From Halomonas shengliensis (GTDB lineage: Bacteria > Pseudomonadota > Gammaproteobacteria > Pseudomonadales > Halomonadaceae), in NCBI RefSeq assembly GCF_900104135.1, contig NZ_FNIV01000012.1, positions 33,535 to 97,534 of the forward strand: a stretch of DNA of 64,000 bases, read 5' to 3'. How positions within the stretch are numbered: position 1 is the first letter of the stretch; each line of letters opens with the position of its first letter. Below are positions 53,805-63,646 of the stretch, in pieces. Below the pieces are notes generated by a model. The model had not been told where the DNA came from. It saw only the letters and a program-made list of their open reading frames with translations, and made no database searches. Made by a program: the position numbers and the translations under genes.

Positions 53805-55133
53805 CTACTCGCCTTCCAGCCAGGCGATGGCGCGCCGCACCTGGGCACGGCTACTACCAATGTATAATGACGGTTCCGTGACCTCCGCCAGGGTCTCGGC
53901 CGTAAGCCTGCCCTGCACCTCGGGATGGGCCTCCAGGGCCGCGGCGTAGGCGATGCCCTGCCGACGCGCCGTCTCGGCGGCCTCGGCGCTGACGCGCTTG
54001 GCGGCCTCCTGGCCCAGTAGCGGGGCCAACCGCCGGGCCACCGGCTCGGCCATGATGCCGCCGCCGGTGGCGGCCAGGTTGCGGCGCATCGTCTCGGGAT
54101 GCACTTCCAGCCCCTCGAGCAGCACCGCGGCCTGCTCCAGGGCCCCCTCCAGCAGCAGGGCACTATCGAGCAGCGGAGCCCACTCGGCATGCCACTCGCC
54201 CAGGCCCCGCTCCAGGGGCTGGGCCGCGGCGTTGAGCAGTACCGTGGCATGACCATGCACCTGGCGGGTCGCCCCCCGGATCAACGCACAACGCACCGGG
54301 TTGCGCTTGTGGGGCATGGAGGAGGACTCGCCCATGCCCGGGGCACTGGGTTCGGCCACCTCGCCCAGCTCGGTCTGGGTGAGCAGGGCCACATCCAGGG
54401 CCAGCTTCTCGGCGGCGCCGGCCACCGCGTCCAGGGCGGTGCCCAGGGCGTGGATCGGCTGGCGGTCGGTGTGCCAGGGCAGCACCGGCGTGCTCAGGCC
54501 CAGGCGCTCGCCGAGAGCATCCATGAAATCGAGCCCCTGACCGTCCCAGCCCGAATGCACGCCCACCGCGCCGCCGAACTGCACCGGCAACTCGCAGCCG
54601 GCCAGGCGGCGGCGCGCCTGCTCCAGGCCGATGGCCCAGTGGGCCACCTTGACCCCGAAGGTGATCGGCAGCGCCTGCTGCATCAGGGTGCGCCCCACCA
54701 TCACCGTGCCGGCATGGGCCTCCATCAGCGCGATGGCGGCGGCTCGGCAGCGCACCAGCAGCGCATCCAGCGCCGTGAGACGAGGCGCCAGCACCACCAT
54801 CAGGGCGCTGTCGACCACGTCCTGGCTGGTGGCGCCCTGGTGGAAGAAGCGCTTGAGGTCATCGGGCAGCGCCGCGCGGGCCTGCTTGACGAAGGGGATG
54901 GCGGCGTTGCCGCCGCTGGCGATGCCCGCGGCGATCGCCTGCGGGTCGAAGGCGTGCGCCTCGAGGGTCTCGCGCATGCGGCGCGAGGCGCCCTCGGGCA
55001 CGGCGCCGCGCGCCTCCTGGACCTCGGCCAGGCCTAGCTCGAAGGCCAGCATGGCCTGGACCATGGCCTCGGCGTTGCATTCGGCCAGCGCCGAGGCGCT
55101 CATGAAGGGATGCTGCAGCAAGGAGGCGGGCAT
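53805..55133 (-). CDS. pcaB: 3-Carboxy-cis,cis-muconate cycloisomerase
   Basis: 442 residues of the fumarase/aspartase superfamily. Signature loop GESSSMPHKRNPVRC, TSQDVVDSALM and QFGGAVGVHSG. Converts 3-carboxymuconate to 4-carboxymuconolactone in the protocatechuate branch; argininosuccinate or adenylosuccinate lyase is excluded by FFHQGATSQDV and by context. GGGAG precedes the ATG. It is divergent from the IclR regulator across an operator and has its own terminator. Confidence 0.94.
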   Translation of the reverse strand: MPASLLQHPFMSASALAECNAEAMVQAMLAFELGLAEVQEARGAVPEGASRRMRETLEAHAFDPQAIAAGIASGGNAAIPFVKQARAALPDDLKRFFHQGATSQDVVDSALMVVLAPRLTALDALLVRCRAAAIALMEAHAGTVMVGRTLMQQALPITFGVKVAHWAIGLEQARRRLAGCELPVQFGGAVGVHSGWDGQGLDFMDALGERLGLSTPVLPWHTDRQPIHALGTALDAVAGAAEKLALDVALLTQTELGEVAEPSAPGMGESSSMPHKRNPVRCALIRGATRQVHGHATVLLNAAAQPLERGLGEWHAEWAPLLDSALLLEGALEQAAVLLEGLEVHPETMRRNLAATGGGIMAEPVARRLAPLLGQEAAKRVSAEAAETARRQGIAYAAALEAHPEVQGRLTAETLAEVTEPSLYIGSSRAQVRRAIAWLEGE

Positions 55134-55200
55134 GGTGTTCTCCCGGAATCAGGGGGGCGACGGGCAGGGTCAACCGACCAAAGCCCAATGCCGCACAAGT

Positions 55201-55235
55201 GTTCGCAATTCGAACGCTATGCTAGATTGGCGACC
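55201..55235. promoter_or_regulatory. Operator A between pcaB and its regulator
   Basis: GTTCG-CAATT-CGAAC (55201-55215) is a perfect palindrome with the same GTTCG/CGAAC cores as operator B. An imperfect third half-site CGACC begins exactly 20 bases after the CGAAC (55231-55235). Position between divergent pcaB and the IclR gene supports control of both. Confidence 0.75.
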
Positions 55236-55272
55236 GAATCCCGGCAACCCACTCCCGCAGGATGGAACCCGC

Positions 55273-56058
55273 ATGAGCGCAGAGGAAGAGGCCCTCCGCC
55301 CCGACGACCGCGACTTCGTGACCGCCCTGGCCAGCGGGCTCGAGGTGATCCTGGCCTTCGACGAGGCCCACTCCCGCATGACGCTGAGCGAGGTGGCGGC
55401 GCGCACCGGCATGAACCGCGCCCGCGCCCGTCGCTTCCTGCTGACCCTGCACGCCCTGGGCTATGTGCGCAAGCAGGGGCGCAACTTCGAGCTGGCCCCA
55501 AAGGTACTGCAGCTGGGCTATGCGTTCCTCTCCGCCAACGACTACCGCAGCGTGATCCAGCAGGTGCTGGAGGCGATCACCTCGGCGTGCGGCGAGTCCT
55601 CCTCGCTGGGGGTGCTGGATGGCGAGGAGGTCACCTACGTGGCGCGCTCCTCCTCGCGCCACCGGCTGATGGCGATCACCCTCTCGGTGGGCACCCGCCT
55701 GCCCGCCGCCTACACCTCCATGGGCCGGGTGCTGCTGGCCCAGCTGCCGGACGATGAGCTCGATGCCTGGCTCGAGCGGGTCAACCTGGTACGCCATACC
55801 GACAAGACGGTGACCGACAAGGCCGAACTCCGGCGCCTCATCCTCGAGGTACGCCGGCAGGGCTACGCCATCGCCGACCAGGAGCTCGACTCGGGGCTGC
55901 GCTCCATCGCCGTGCCCGCCTTCGATGCCAACGGCAGGCTGCTGGGCGCCATCAACATCAGCACCAACGCCGCCCGGGTCGACCACGACACCCTGATGCG
56001 CGATTACCTGCCGCTGCTGCAGGAGAAGGCCCGCGAGATCCGCGCCACCGTGAGCTGA
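55273..56058 (+). CDS. pcaR: IclR-family regulator of the pca genes (PcaR/PcaU type)
   Basis: 261 residues. N-terminal winged helix-turn-helix (LASGLEVILAFDEAHSRMTLSEVAARTGMNRARARRFLLTLHALGYV) and IclR effector domain (about 85-261) with VGTRLPAAYTSMGRVLLAQLPDDELDAWL and SGLRSIAVPAFDANGRLLGAINIS. These are the hallmarks of the PcaR/PcaU/PobR aromatic group. Effectors are usually protocatechuate or 3-oxoadipate. The ATG at 55273 has AGGA ten bases upstream. It is divergent from pcaB over operator A. Confidence 0.92.
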   Translation: MSAEEEALRPDDRDFVTALASGLEVILAFDEAHSRMTLSEVAARTGMNRARARRFLLTLHALGYVRKQGRNFELAPKVLQLGYAFLSANDYRSVIQQVLEAITSACGESSSLGVLDGEEVTYVARSSSRHRLMAITLSVGTRLPAAYTSMGRVLLAQLPDDELDAWLERVNLVRHTDKTVTDKAELRRLILEVRRQGYAIADQELDSGLRSIAVPAFDANGRLLGAINISTNAARVDHDTLMRDYLPLLQEKAREIRATVS

Positions 56059-56104
56059 GCACCGCCCTCTCCCTCTCCACTGACTTACCAAGGAAGGCCA
56101 TACC

Positions 56105-57049
56105 GTGCTGGAGATCCTCGCCATCACGCTGCCGATCTTCCTGCTGATCGGGGCCGGCTATACGGCCACCCGCAGCGGGCTGGTCGGCCGCGACAACCTC
56201 CAGGGCATCGCCACCTTCGTGATGATGTTCGCGCTGCCCTCGCTGGTCATCCGCGCCCTCACCGACTACCCCCTGGCCGAGGCCCTGAACGTGGGTTACC
56301 TGCTGGCCTACGGCCTGGGCTCGGCGCTGGTCTTCCTGCTCGGCCTGGCGCTGTCACGGGCCCGGGGCCATCGCCTTGAGGCCGGCGCCCTGCATGCCCT
56401 GGGCATGTCGGCCGCCAACAGCGGCTTCATCGGCTACCCGGTGGCGCTGATGGCGATCGGGCCGCCGGCGGCGATCTTCATGGCGCTCAACATGGTGGTG
56501 GAGACGCTGTTCATCATCCCCAGCGCCCTGATCCTTGCCGAGGCCAGCCGCCAGCAAGGCGGCCTCGGCCAGGTGGTACGCCAGACCGCCGCCCGGCTGG
56601 CCCGCAACCCGGTGCTGCTGGGGCTGCTGATCGGCCTGACGCTGGCGCTCAGCGGGCTGCGCCTGCCGGGGCCGCTGCAACAGGTGATCGAGATGCTGGC
56701 CGATGCCGCCGGCCCGGCGGCGCTGTTCACCATCGGCGGCATGCTGCACGGGCTCAAGGTGCGCGGCATGGCGGCGGACATGGGCCAGGTGGTGGTGGGT
56801 AAGCTGCTGCTCCACCCCCTGGCGGTGCTGGGGGCCTTCCTGCTGCTGCCGGACCCCGACCCGCGGATGATCGCCGCCGGCCTGCTGTTCGCCTGCGCCC
56901 CCATGATCAGCGTCTATCCGCTGTTCGGCCGCCAGTACGGCCAGGGCGAGACCAGCGCCGCGGCGCTGATGGTCGGCACCCTGGCCTCCTTCCTCACCAT
57001 CAGCCTGGTACTCTGGGGGCTGAGCCGCTTCGGGTTGCTGCCGGCGTAG
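56105..57049 (+). CDS. AEC (auxin efflux carrier) family transporter
   Basis: 314 residues, ten hydrophobic segments, matching the AEC family (GAGYTATRSGLVGRDNLQGIATFVMMFALPSLVIRAL, GMSAANSGFIGYPVALMAIG, KLLLHPLAVLGAFLLLPD). Bacterial members move malonate, malate and other organic acids. It follows the IclR gene by 46 bases in the same direction, so a carboxylate of the aromatic pathway is a possible substrate, but this is only context. GTG start with AAGGAAGG upstream. Confidence 0.85.
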   Translation: MLEILAITLPIFLLIGAGYTATRSGLVGRDNLQGIATFVMMFALPSLVIRALTDYPLAEALNVGYLLAYGLGSALVFLLGLALSRARGHRLEAGALHALGMSAANSGFIGYPVALMAIGPPAAIFMALNMVVETLFIIPSALILAEASRQQGGLGQVVRQTAARLARNPVLLGLLIGLTLALSGLRLPGPLQQVIEMLADAAGPAALFTIGGMLHGLKVRGMAADMGQVVVGKLLLHPLAVLGAFLLLPDPDPRMIAAGLLFACAPMISVYPLFGRQYGQGETSAAALMVGTLASFLTISLVLWGLSRFGLLPA

Positions 57050-57055
57050 CGCCGC

Positions 57056-57493
57056 TCAGCGACCGCCCGCCATCACCGCCTCCAGGGCGGCGCGATAGCC
57101 CTGGCTGCCGAGCCCGGCGATCACCCCGTCGGCGCGCAGCGAGACATAGGAGTGGTGGCGGAAGCTCTCGCGCCTGTGCACGTTGGAGAGGTGCACCTCG
57201 ATGACCCGCCCCTCGAAGGCGTTCAGGGCATCGAGGATCGCCACCGAGGTATGGGTATAGGCCGCCGGGTTGATGATGATCGCCGCGGTGCCATCCAGGC
57301 GCGCCGCCTGGATCAGGTCGATCAGCTCCCCCTCATGGTTGCTCTGCCGGCAGCGAACCTCCCAGCCTCCCAGCGCCGCCTGCTCGAACAGCGCGTTGTT
57401 GATGTCCTCCAGGGTCTCGTGGCCGTAGATCTCCGGCTGCCGGGTGCCCAGCAGGTTGAGGTTGGGGCCGTGCAGTACCAGTGCCTTGTTCAT
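57056..57493 (-). CDS. aroQ: Type II 3-dehydroquinate dehydratase
   Basis: 145 residues with [20 protein letters not shown], the catalytic tyrosine (Y23 in EIYG), [26 protein letters not shown] and [14 protein letters not shown]. Third step of the shikimate pathway; type II enzymes also serve in quinate breakdown. It lies 8 bases downstream of glnE on the same strand, suggesting a housekeeping role despite the neighbouring pca genes. AAGGAG precedes the ATG. Confidence 0.95.
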   Translation of the reverse strand: MNKALVLHGPNLNLLGTRQPEIYGHETLEDINNALFEQAALGGWEVRCRQSNHEGELIDLIQAARLDGTAAIIINPAAYTHTSVAILDALNAFEGRVIEVHLSNVHRRESFRHHSYVSLRADGVIAGLGSQGYRAALEAVMAGGR

Positions 57494-57501
57494 GGGTGTC
57501 T

Positions 57502-60486
57502 TCACTCCTTGTGGTCGGGTTCCAGCAGCCGCTGCCACGCCTCGATCACCACCCGGCGGTGGTCCTGGAAGGCCGCGTCCCGGCCGCGGGCGGGCTCGCG
57601 GGTCAGCGAGGCGCGGTGGGCGGCGCTGCGCAGCGCCAGGTAGGCGTCGCGCAGGCGCTGGCACTCCCGGGCCGGCAGCCGCTCGCTGGCCTCCAGGGTC
57701 TCGAGCAGGCGCATGTTGTCGCTCCACTCCAGCAGCGCCGGGGTGTCGTGGCCCATGGAGAGCACGGCGAACTGGCAGAGGAACTCGAGGTCGACCATGC
57801 CGCCGGGGTCGTGCTTGAGGTCGAACTCCCCCTCTCCACTCTTGCCGCCGAGGTGGTCGCGCATCTTGTGGCGCATCTTCACCACCTCCTCGCGCAGCGC
57901 CTCGACATCGCGCTCGCGGCCGAGGATCTCGCGGCGCACCGCGGCGAAGCCCTCGGCCAGGCGTGGGTGGCCGGCGACCACCCGGGCGCGCACCAGCGCC
58001 TGGTGCTCCCAGGTCCAGGCCTCGCGGCGCTGGTACTCGGCGAAGGCGGAAAGCGAGGTGACCAACAGCCCGGCGTTGCCGGAGGGGCGCAGCCGCATGT
58101 CCACCTCGTAGAGGGTACCGGCGGGGGTCACGGCGGTGAGCAAGTGGATGATGCGCTGCCCCAGCCGGGTGTAGAAGACGGCGTTGTCCAGCGCTCGCTT
58201 GCCGTCGGTGCTGCCCTGGGGGGCGCCGTCGTGGATGAACACCAGGTCGAGGTCGGAGCCATAGCCGAGCTCGATGCCGCCCAGCTTGCCGTAGCCGACG
58301 ATCAGGAAAGCCGGCTCGGCGTCGGCCCGGCCGCCGTCGGCCAGCGCCGGGAAACCATGCTTGCGGGTGAGGTGGCGCCAGGCCATGGCCAGCACCGCCT
58401 CGAGGATCACCTCGGCGATATAGGTGAGGTAGTCGCTGACCTTCATCAGGTGGCGGGTGCCGGCGATGTCCGAGGCCGCCACGTGGAGGGTCTGGGCGTG
58501 CTTGAACACCCGCAGCGCCTCGAGCTGGACCTCCTCGTCCTCCTCGGGCAGCCGCGCCAGGGCCTGGCGCAGCTCGTCGGCGAGGCGCGCCTTGTCGGCC
58601 GGGGTGTAGAGGGTCTCGGGGGTGAGCAGCTCGTCGAGCAGGATCGGATAGCGGGCGATCTGTTCGGCGATCCAGGGGCTCGCCGCGCACAGCGTCATCA
58701 GGTGCCCCAGGGCGTCGGGGTTCTCGCGCAACAGCGCCAGGTAGGCGGTGCGTCGCAGCACCGCCTCGACCAGCGGCAGCACCCGCTCCAGGGCGGTGTC
58801 GGGGGCCTCACTGCCCGCCACGGCGTCCAGCAGCAGCGGCATCAGCGCCTCGAGGCGCTCGAAGCCGATGCGCTGCATACCTTGCACCTGGCGGGAGTGA
58901 TAGAGCGACCCGAGCCGCCGTCGCGTCGCCTCGGAGTCGGCGAAGCCGGCCTCCTCCAGCAGCGCCATGCCCTCGGCCTCGTCGAGCTCGCCGCGCCATA
59001 GCGCTCGCCACTGTTCCAGGGGAATGCCATCCGTGGCCTCCTCGGCGGCCTCGTCCACCTCCTCCTCGGGGTCGGCGATCACGGCGTCGAAGTGGCGGCG
59101 CACCCGCTCACGGGCCTCGTCCAGGCAGGCCATCAGCGCCGGCCAGTCCTCCATGCCCAGCGCCAGGGCAAGGCGTTCGCGATCCTGCTCGTCGGCCGGC
59201 AGGGTCTGGGTCTGGCGATCCTCCAGCGCCTGCAGGGCATGCTCCAGGTCGCGCAGGAGGACATAGTCGGGCAAGAGCTCCTCCACCACCTCGGCGGGCA
59301 GCAGGCCCAGCTCGGGCAGCCGCTCCAGGGCGCGCCTGAGGGAAGTGACCTGCAGCTCGGTGTCGCGGCCGCCACGGATCAGCTGGAAGGCCTGGACCAC
59401 GAACTCGACCTCGCGGATGCCCCCGGGGCCGAGCTTGATGTTGCCCTCCATGCCCTTGCGGCGCACCTCGCGGTTGATCATCGCCTTGAGCTCGCGCAGC
59501 GACTCGATGGCGCCGAAGTCGAGGTACTTGCGGTAGACGAAGGGTCGCAGCCCGGCGAGCAGCTCGGCGCCGGCGTCGAGGTCGCCGGCCACCGGCCGCG
59601 CCTTGAGCATGGCGTAGCGCTCCCATTCGCGCCCCTGGTCCTGGTAGTAGGCCCACAGCGAGTTGAAGCTGCCCACCAGGGGGCCGCCGTCGCCCAGGGG
59701 GCGCAGGCGCATGTCGACCCGGAAGGCGAAGCCATCGGCGGTGACCGCGTCCAGGGCGCCGATCAGGCGCTGGCCGAGCTTGGTGAAGTACTCCTGGTGC
59801 TCCAGCGACTTGCGCCCGCCCTCGGTCTCGCCCTTCTCGGGGAAGGCGAAGATCAGGTCGATGTCGGAGGAGAGGTTGAGCTCGCCGGCCCCCAGCTTGC
59901 CCATGCCCAGCACCACCAGGCGCTGCTTGCTGCCGTCGCGTCGCGGCGCGGGGCGCCCCCAGCGAGGCTCGAGGAAGGCCTCCAGCCAGGCCAGCGCCGC
60001 CTCCAGGCAGGTCTCGGCCAGGTGCGACACCGCTGCCGCGGTGGCCCACATGTCGATGCCCTCGGGCCGGCACAGGTCGCGCCACACGATGCCCACCATG
60101 CGCGCGCGCCGGAAGCGGCGGATCGCCGCCTGCATGGCCGCCTCGTCCTCGGCCTCCTCCAGGCGCTCGTCGAGCCAGGCGCGCAGGATCTCGGCGTCGG
60201 GGGCGGCCGAAAGCTCGCCGCTGGCATCCAGGTGCAGCAGCCACTCGGGGTAGCGCACCAGGGTCTCGGCGACGAAATCGGAGATCGCCAGCACCCGGGC
60301 CAGCTCCTCGCGGCGCGCCTCGGAGAGGCCGAGCCAGTCCTCCAGGGGGGAGTCGCGCCCGCTCATCTCGGCCAGGTTGTCGGCCTGGGACAGCGCTTCC
60401 GCCAGGCGCTGGCGGGTATGCCCGAGGGGCCCCTTGAGTGGCTCGGGGATATCGATCAGTGGCAGGAAGTCATCGGGCAGGGGCAT
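57502..60486 (-). CDS. glnE: Bifunctional glutamine synthetase adenylyltransferase/adenylyl-removing enzyme
   Basis: 994 residues (E. coli 946). Two nucleotidyltransferase domains: N-terminal with [21 protein letters not shown] (adenylyl-removing half) and C-terminal with [24 protein letters not shown] (adenylylating half), each with G-x11-D-x-D. Controls glutamine synthetase in response to PII proteins. The ATG at 60486 gives the family N terminus; the ribosome site is weak. It is followed directly by aroQ. Confidence 0.95.
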   Translation of the reverse strand: MPLPDDFLPLIDIPEPLKGPLGHTRQRLAEALSQADNLAEMSGRDSPLEDWLGLSEARREELARVLAISDFVAETLVRYPEWLLHLDASGELSAAPDAEILRAWLDERLEEAEDEAAMQAAIRRFRRARMVGIVWRDLCRPEGIDMWATAAAVSHLAETCLEAALAWLEAFLEPRWGRPAPRRDGSKQRLVVLGMGKLGAGELNLSSDIDLIFAFPEKGETEGGRKSLEHQEYFTKLGQRLIGALDAVTADGFAFRVDMRLRPLGDGGPLVGSFNSLWAYYQDQGREWERYAMLKARPVAGDLDAGAELLAGLRPFVYRKYLDFGAIESLRELKAMINREVRRKGMEGNIKLGPGGIREVEFVVQAFQLIRGGRDTELQVTSLRRALERLPELGLLPAEVVEELLPDYVLLRDLEHALQALEDRQTQTLPADEQDRERLALALGMEDWPALMACLDEARERVRRHFDAVIADPEEEVDEAAEEATDGIPLEQWRALWRGELDEAEGMALLEEAGFADSEATRRRLGSLYHSRQVQGMQRIGFERLEALMPLLLDAVAGSEAPDTALERVLPLVEAVLRRTAYLALLRENPDALGHLMTLCAASPWIAEQIARYPILLDELLTPETLYTPADKARLADELRQALARLPEEDEEVQLEALRVFKHAQTLHVAASDIAGTRHLMKVSDYLTYIAEVILEAVLAMAWRHLTRKHGFPALADGGRADAEPAFLIVGYGKLGGIELGYGSDLDLVFIHDGAPQGSTDGKRALDNAVFYTRLGQRIIHLLTAVTPAGTLYEVDMRLRPSGNAGLLVTSLSAFAEYQRREAWTWEHQALVRARVVAGHPRLAEGFAAVRREILGRERDVEALREEVVKMRHKMRDHLGGKSGEGEFDLKHDPGGMVDLEFLCQFAVLSMGHDTPALLEWSDNMRLLETLEASERLPARECQRLRDAYLALRSAAHRASLTREPARGRDAAFQDHRRVVIEAWQRLLEPDHKE

Positions 60487-60562
60487 GGGCGTCTCGCATC
60501 CGAATTGGCGAATACTCCCAGCATAGCGAAGGCGGGCGCCACGGGGCACCCATGGGGCCGGA

Positions 60563-60934
60563 TCAGGCGAGCAGCTTCTGCCCCAGCAGCAGCCCCCAGG
60601 TGAGCCCGGCCAGGATCAGGGTGACCATCACCGCGGCGGAGCCGAGGTCCTTGGCGCGCCCCGAGAGCTCGTGGTGCTCGGTGCCGATGCGGTCCACCAC
60701 GCTCTCGATGGCGCTGTTGAGCAGCTCCACCGCCAGCACCACCAGGCAGCTGCCGATCAGCAGGATCCACTCCACCGGGCCGTCGCCCACCCACCATGCC
60801 AGGGGCAACAGCAGCCCGCAGAGGGCGAGCTCCTGGCGAAACGCCGCCTCATGGCGCCAGGCGGCGCGGAAGCCCTTCAGCGAGTAGCGGGTGGAGTGCA
60901 CCAGGTGCTGCCAGCCGGTGTGTCCGGGTTTCAT
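60563..60934 (-). CDS. dgkA: Diacylglycerol kinase
   Basis: 123-residue integral membrane enzyme, three helices, recycling diacylglycerol to phosphatidate. Family signature ELLNSAIESVVDRIG with the catalytic glutamate, plus STRYSLKGFRAAWRHEAAFRQE at the N terminus. It follows dacB by 31 bases on the same strand. Confidence 0.95.
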   Translation of the reverse strand: MKPGHTGWQHLVHSTRYSLKGFRAAWRHEAAFRQELALCGLLLPLAWWVGDGPVEWILLIGSCLVVLAVELLNSAIESVVDRIGTEHHELSGRAKDLGSAAVMVTLILAGLTWGLLLGQKLLA

Positions 60935-60965
60935 GGTGGGTTCCTCTGCGTGACGGCCTGGCCGT

Positions 60966-62405
60966 TCAATGCTGGGCGATCATCTCTTCAAGGTCCTGCG
61001 CCAGGGGGTCGAGCACCTCGGGCCAGCTCAGGTAGGGGGTGGAGCCGGTGCCGTTGACCAGCACGCTGAACACCCCCCAGCGGCCGCTGGCGGTCCGGAA
61101 GTAACCGCTCACCGCGCGTACCGTGACCGGCTGGTTGAGGGTGCCGGTCTTGAGCATGACATGGCGCTGGAAGGTTTCCGAGCCCCGGCGGATGAAGCGC
61201 ATCACGCCGTTGTCGGGCGACTGCAGGGTGGCCACGAAGCTCGGGAACAGCGAGGGGCGGTGGTAGAGGCTCTCCAGCAGGGTGTTAGCGCCACGCGCGG
61301 AGGTGCGGTTCTCCGGCGTCAGGCCGCTGCCGCTGAGCAGGGTCACCGGCCCGTGGTCCGGGATACCCGCCACGAAGGCCTCGAGCCGGGCCCCGCCCAA
61401 CCGCAGGTCGGCACGCGGCGTCTCCACCAGGTTGAGGGTCAGCATGTCGGCCATGTAGTTGTTGGAGTAGTGCATGGCCCGCAGCAGCAGCTCCTGCAGC
61501 GGCTTGCCATCCACCGCGGCCAGGACTCGGGCGGTCGGCGGCGGCTCGGCCTGGGTGGTGTCCGCCCCGCCGCTCACCGCGATGCCCGCCTGGTCGAGCA
61601 TCGCCAGCAGCGTCAGCGCCATCTGGTCCGCCGGGTCGGAGCTGGCCCGGTAGAGGGTGCGCGGATGGGCGTTGGTGGAGATCTGGCCGCGCAGCACCAT
61701 GACGTCGCCGCCGTCGCGGGTGACCCGCTCGGCGGAAAGCTGGGTACCGCTGTCGTCGGGTCGGGTCACCACCCGGTTGTCGATCGCCAGGATCGCGGCC
61801 TGGCTGTCGCAGCCGGTGACGCTTGCCGGTTCGCCCGCTCGCTCGGCGGGAGCCACCGTCACGCACCAGTTGCCGTAGTTGACGCCCGCCGAGGAGAGCA
61901 GCGCGCTGTAGGCGTTGGTGGTGCGCTCGCGGGTCTCGCAGCGGTCCGTGGTGATGCACTCCACCGGCCCGTAGCGCCACTGGCTCACCAGCAGCCGGCC
62001 ACGCACCTCGCTCACGCCGGCCTGGTGGAGGCGCTGTACCAGGCGCCACAGGTCCTCGGTGGTCAGCGCCGGGTCGCCGCCGCCCTCGAGGATCAGGTCG
62101 CCCGTCAGCACGCCCTCTTCGTCCGGGGCCGCCTCGCTCAGGAGCCGCGTGGTGAAGCGATGCTGGGGGCCGAAGCAATCCAGCGCCGCGGCTGCCAGGT
62201 AGCTCTTGCTCACCGAGGCGGGCGAGAGCTGCCGCTCAGGGGCGATCGCCCCGAGCACGCTGCCGTCATCCAGCAGCCTGGCCTCGGCGCCGACCCGGAA
62301 GCCCCGGTCGACCAGGGCTGCGATGGCATCGAAACCCGCGGCCAGGCTCGGCGACGCGAGAAACAGCAGCAAGACGACGGCCAGCAGGCGACGGCAATGG
62401 CGCAT
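60966..62405 (-). CDS. dacB: D-alanyl-D-alanine carboxypeptidase/endopeptidase (PBP4 type, S13)
   Basis: 479 residues with signal peptide (LLAVVLLLFLASPSLA). Penicillin-binding motifs S64-V-S-K67 (SPASVSKSYL), S-N-N (HYSNNYMADML) and K-T-G (LKTGTLNQP), and the insertion domain typical of PBP4. Trims and cleaves peptidoglycan cross-links in the periplasm. Probably in an operon with dgkA. Confidence 0.95.
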   Translation of the reverse strand: MRHCRRLLAVVLLLFLASPSLAAGFDAIAALVDRGFRVGAEARLLDDGSVLGAIAPERQLSPASVSKSYLAAAALDCFGPQHRFTTRLLSEAAPDEEGVLTGDLILEGGGDPALTTEDLWRLVQRLHQAGVSEVRGRLLVSQWRYGPVECITTDRCETRERTTNAYSALLSSAGVNYGNWCVTVAPAERAGEPASVTGCDSQAAILAIDNRVVTRPDDSGTQLSAERVTRDGGDVMVLRGQISTNAHPRTLYRASSDPADQMALTLLAMLDQAGIAVSGGADTTQAEPPPTARVLAAVDGKPLQELLLRAMHYSNNYMADMLTLNLVETPRADLRLGGARLEAFVAGIPDHGPVTLLSGSGLTPENRTSARGANTLLESLYHRPSLFPSFVATLQSPDNGVMRFIRRGSETFQRHVMLKTGTLNQPVTVRAVSGYFRTASGRWGVFSVLVNGTGSTPYLSWPEVLDPLAQDLEEMIAQH

Positions 62406-62430
62406 GGAAACCCTCCCGGGGCGCGACGGA

Positions 62431-62760
62431 TCAATGGGCCGAGACGGACGAGAAGAGCTGGATCACCGACACCCCGCCGATGATCATGGCGATGCCCAGC
62501 ACCGCCGGCAGGTCCGGCCGCTCGCCGTAGAGCAGCACGCCGGCCAGGGTCACCAGCACGATGCCGAGCCCGGCCCAGATGGCGTAGGCGATCCCCACCG
62601 GAATGGTGCGCAGCACCAGGGCGAGCAGGTAGAAGGCCAGGGCGTAGCCCACCACCACGGTCACGCTGGGACCCAGGCGGGTGAAGCCCTCCGAGGCCTT
62701 GAGGGCGGTGGTGCCCACCACCTCGGCGACGATGGCCAGGGCGAGATAGACGAATGCCAT
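62431..62760 (-). CDS. Small multidrug resistance (EmrE-like) exporter
   Basis: 109 residues, four membrane helices. Essential glutamate E13 in the first helix (VAEVVGTTALKASEGFT), YAIWAGLGIV in the third and the fourth-helix GIAMIIGGV dimer motif. Layout is closer to EmrE/QacE than SugE, so quaternary cation efflux is likely. Its ATG overlaps the preceding stop codon by one base (TGATG). AAGGAG precedes it. Confidence 0.92.
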   Translation of the reverse strand: MAFVYLALAIVAEVVGTTALKASEGFTRLGPSVTVVVGYALAFYLLALVLRTIPVGIAYAIWAGLGIVLVTLAGVLLYGERPDLPAVLGIAMIIGGVSVIQLFSSVSAH

Positions 62761-63464
62761 CACACTTCTCCTTGCTCGATGACCGGGACCAGCCCGGGAT
62801 TGGGCGGCAGCGTCACCACCAGCCGCCACAGCGCCTGGCCGCTGGCGTGGTACTTGTGTTCGAAGGGGGTCAGGTACTCCCCCGCGGGATCCAGGGCCTC
62901 GACCTCGCCGACCACGCCGGTGGCCTGGGCCAGCGCCAGGGCGAACTCCTCCACGTAGAGCCGCCAGTTGGAACGCAGCTCCAGCCGCCCCCCCAGGGCG
63001 AGCAGGTACGGGAACACCGGATGCCCATGCCAGCGCAGCTTGAGGTGCGCCGCCTTGGGGTAAGGATTGGGGTAGAGCAGGTAGTGGCGAACCGGCTGCC
63101 AGCCTGCCGCTACGGCGAGTCGCCAGAAGTCCACCAGGTCGGCGCGCACCAGCAGCGCGTTGTCCGGCAGCGGGCCATGCTCCCGGGTCAGGCGACTCTC
63201 GCTGCGATCCACCCCGAGCACCGCATGGTCGGGGAAGGCCTGGGCCAGGCGCCGGGTGGAGAGCCCCACCCCGCAGCCGGCATCCAGGATCAGCGGCAAC
63301 TCCGCTCGCGCCGCCCGCCACGCCTCTGCCTGCGCGAAGGCCTCACGGGTATGTGCGGCCACCGGCTTGCGCCAGGGGTGCGTGAGTGCCCGCGTGACGC
63401 GCGCCGCCAGGTCCCGATGGGGCCCCGGCTGGTTGGTGACGATGCGGCGAGAGGTGGCGTGCAT
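62760..63464 (-). CDS. TrmB-like tRNA (guanine-N7)-methyltransferase family protein
   Basis: 234 residues with SAM-binding motif LILDAGCGVGLSTRRLAQAFPDHAVLGVDRS and the family downstream block LLYPNPYPKAAHLKLRWHGHPVFPYLLALGGRLELRSNW and TPFEHKYHASGQALWRL. The usual DPWPKKRHxKRR motif is altered to YPNPYPKAAHLKLRW, so it is a divergent TrmB relative and the tRNA target is not certain. Starts at the ATG 63464. Overlaps the SMR gene by one base. Confidence 0.82.
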   Translation of the reverse strand: MHATSRRIVTNQPGPHRDLAARVTRALTHPWRKPVAAHTREAFAQAEAWRAARAELPLILDAGCGVGLSTRRLAQAFPDHAVLGVDRSESRLTREHGPLPDNALLVRADLVDFWRLAVAAGWQPVRHYLLYPNPYPKAAHLKLRWHGHPVFPYLLALGGRLELRSNWRLYVEEFALALAQATGVVGEVEALDPAGEYLTPFEHKYHASGQALWRLVVTLPPNPGLVPVIEQGEV

Positions 63465-63541
63465 GGCGGCCCGTGCGCGTGGGAAAACGAGCGACGATTC
63501 TACCAGCCCCCGCCCACCGGCGCATGACGCCCCCAGACGCA

Positions 63542-63577
63542 AAAAGCCCCGACCATCTCACGATGATCGGGGCTTTT
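63542..63577 (-). terminator. rRNA operon terminator (distal)
   Basis: 15-bp stem with one mismatch, AAAAGCCCCGACCAT (63542-63556) and ATGATCGGGGCTTTT (63563-63577), loop CTCACG. A-tract on the left and T-tract on the right make it functional on both strands. It ends the rRNA transcript (minus) and separates it from the trmB-like gene. Confidence 0.92.
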
Positions 63578-63583
63578 CTTAAT

Positions 63584-63636
63584 AAGTGCCTGACGAGGAT
63601 CCGGGCGGCGCTCCGCTACTCTCCATGGGGAGACCC
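63584..63636 (-). repeat. Degenerate second copy of the 5S rRNA 3' end
   Basis: AAGTGCCTGACGA (63584-63596) is repeated exactly at 63679-63691, where it is the 3' end of 5S rRNA and its flank. Further homologous blocks follow in the same order: TACTCTC and ATGGGGA-ACCCC (63617-63636) against 63697-63717. About 16 extra bases separate the blocks in this copy. Each copy is preceded by a GCCCCG/ACCCCG hairpin. Confidence 0.7.
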
Positions 63637-63646
63637 CCAGAACGAC

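Noticed and set aside
57056..57493. aroQ as a catabolic quinate gene belonging to the pca island
   Set aside because: It is 8 bases downstream of glnE on the same strand and convergent to the pca-side genes, so a housekeeping operon explains it better.
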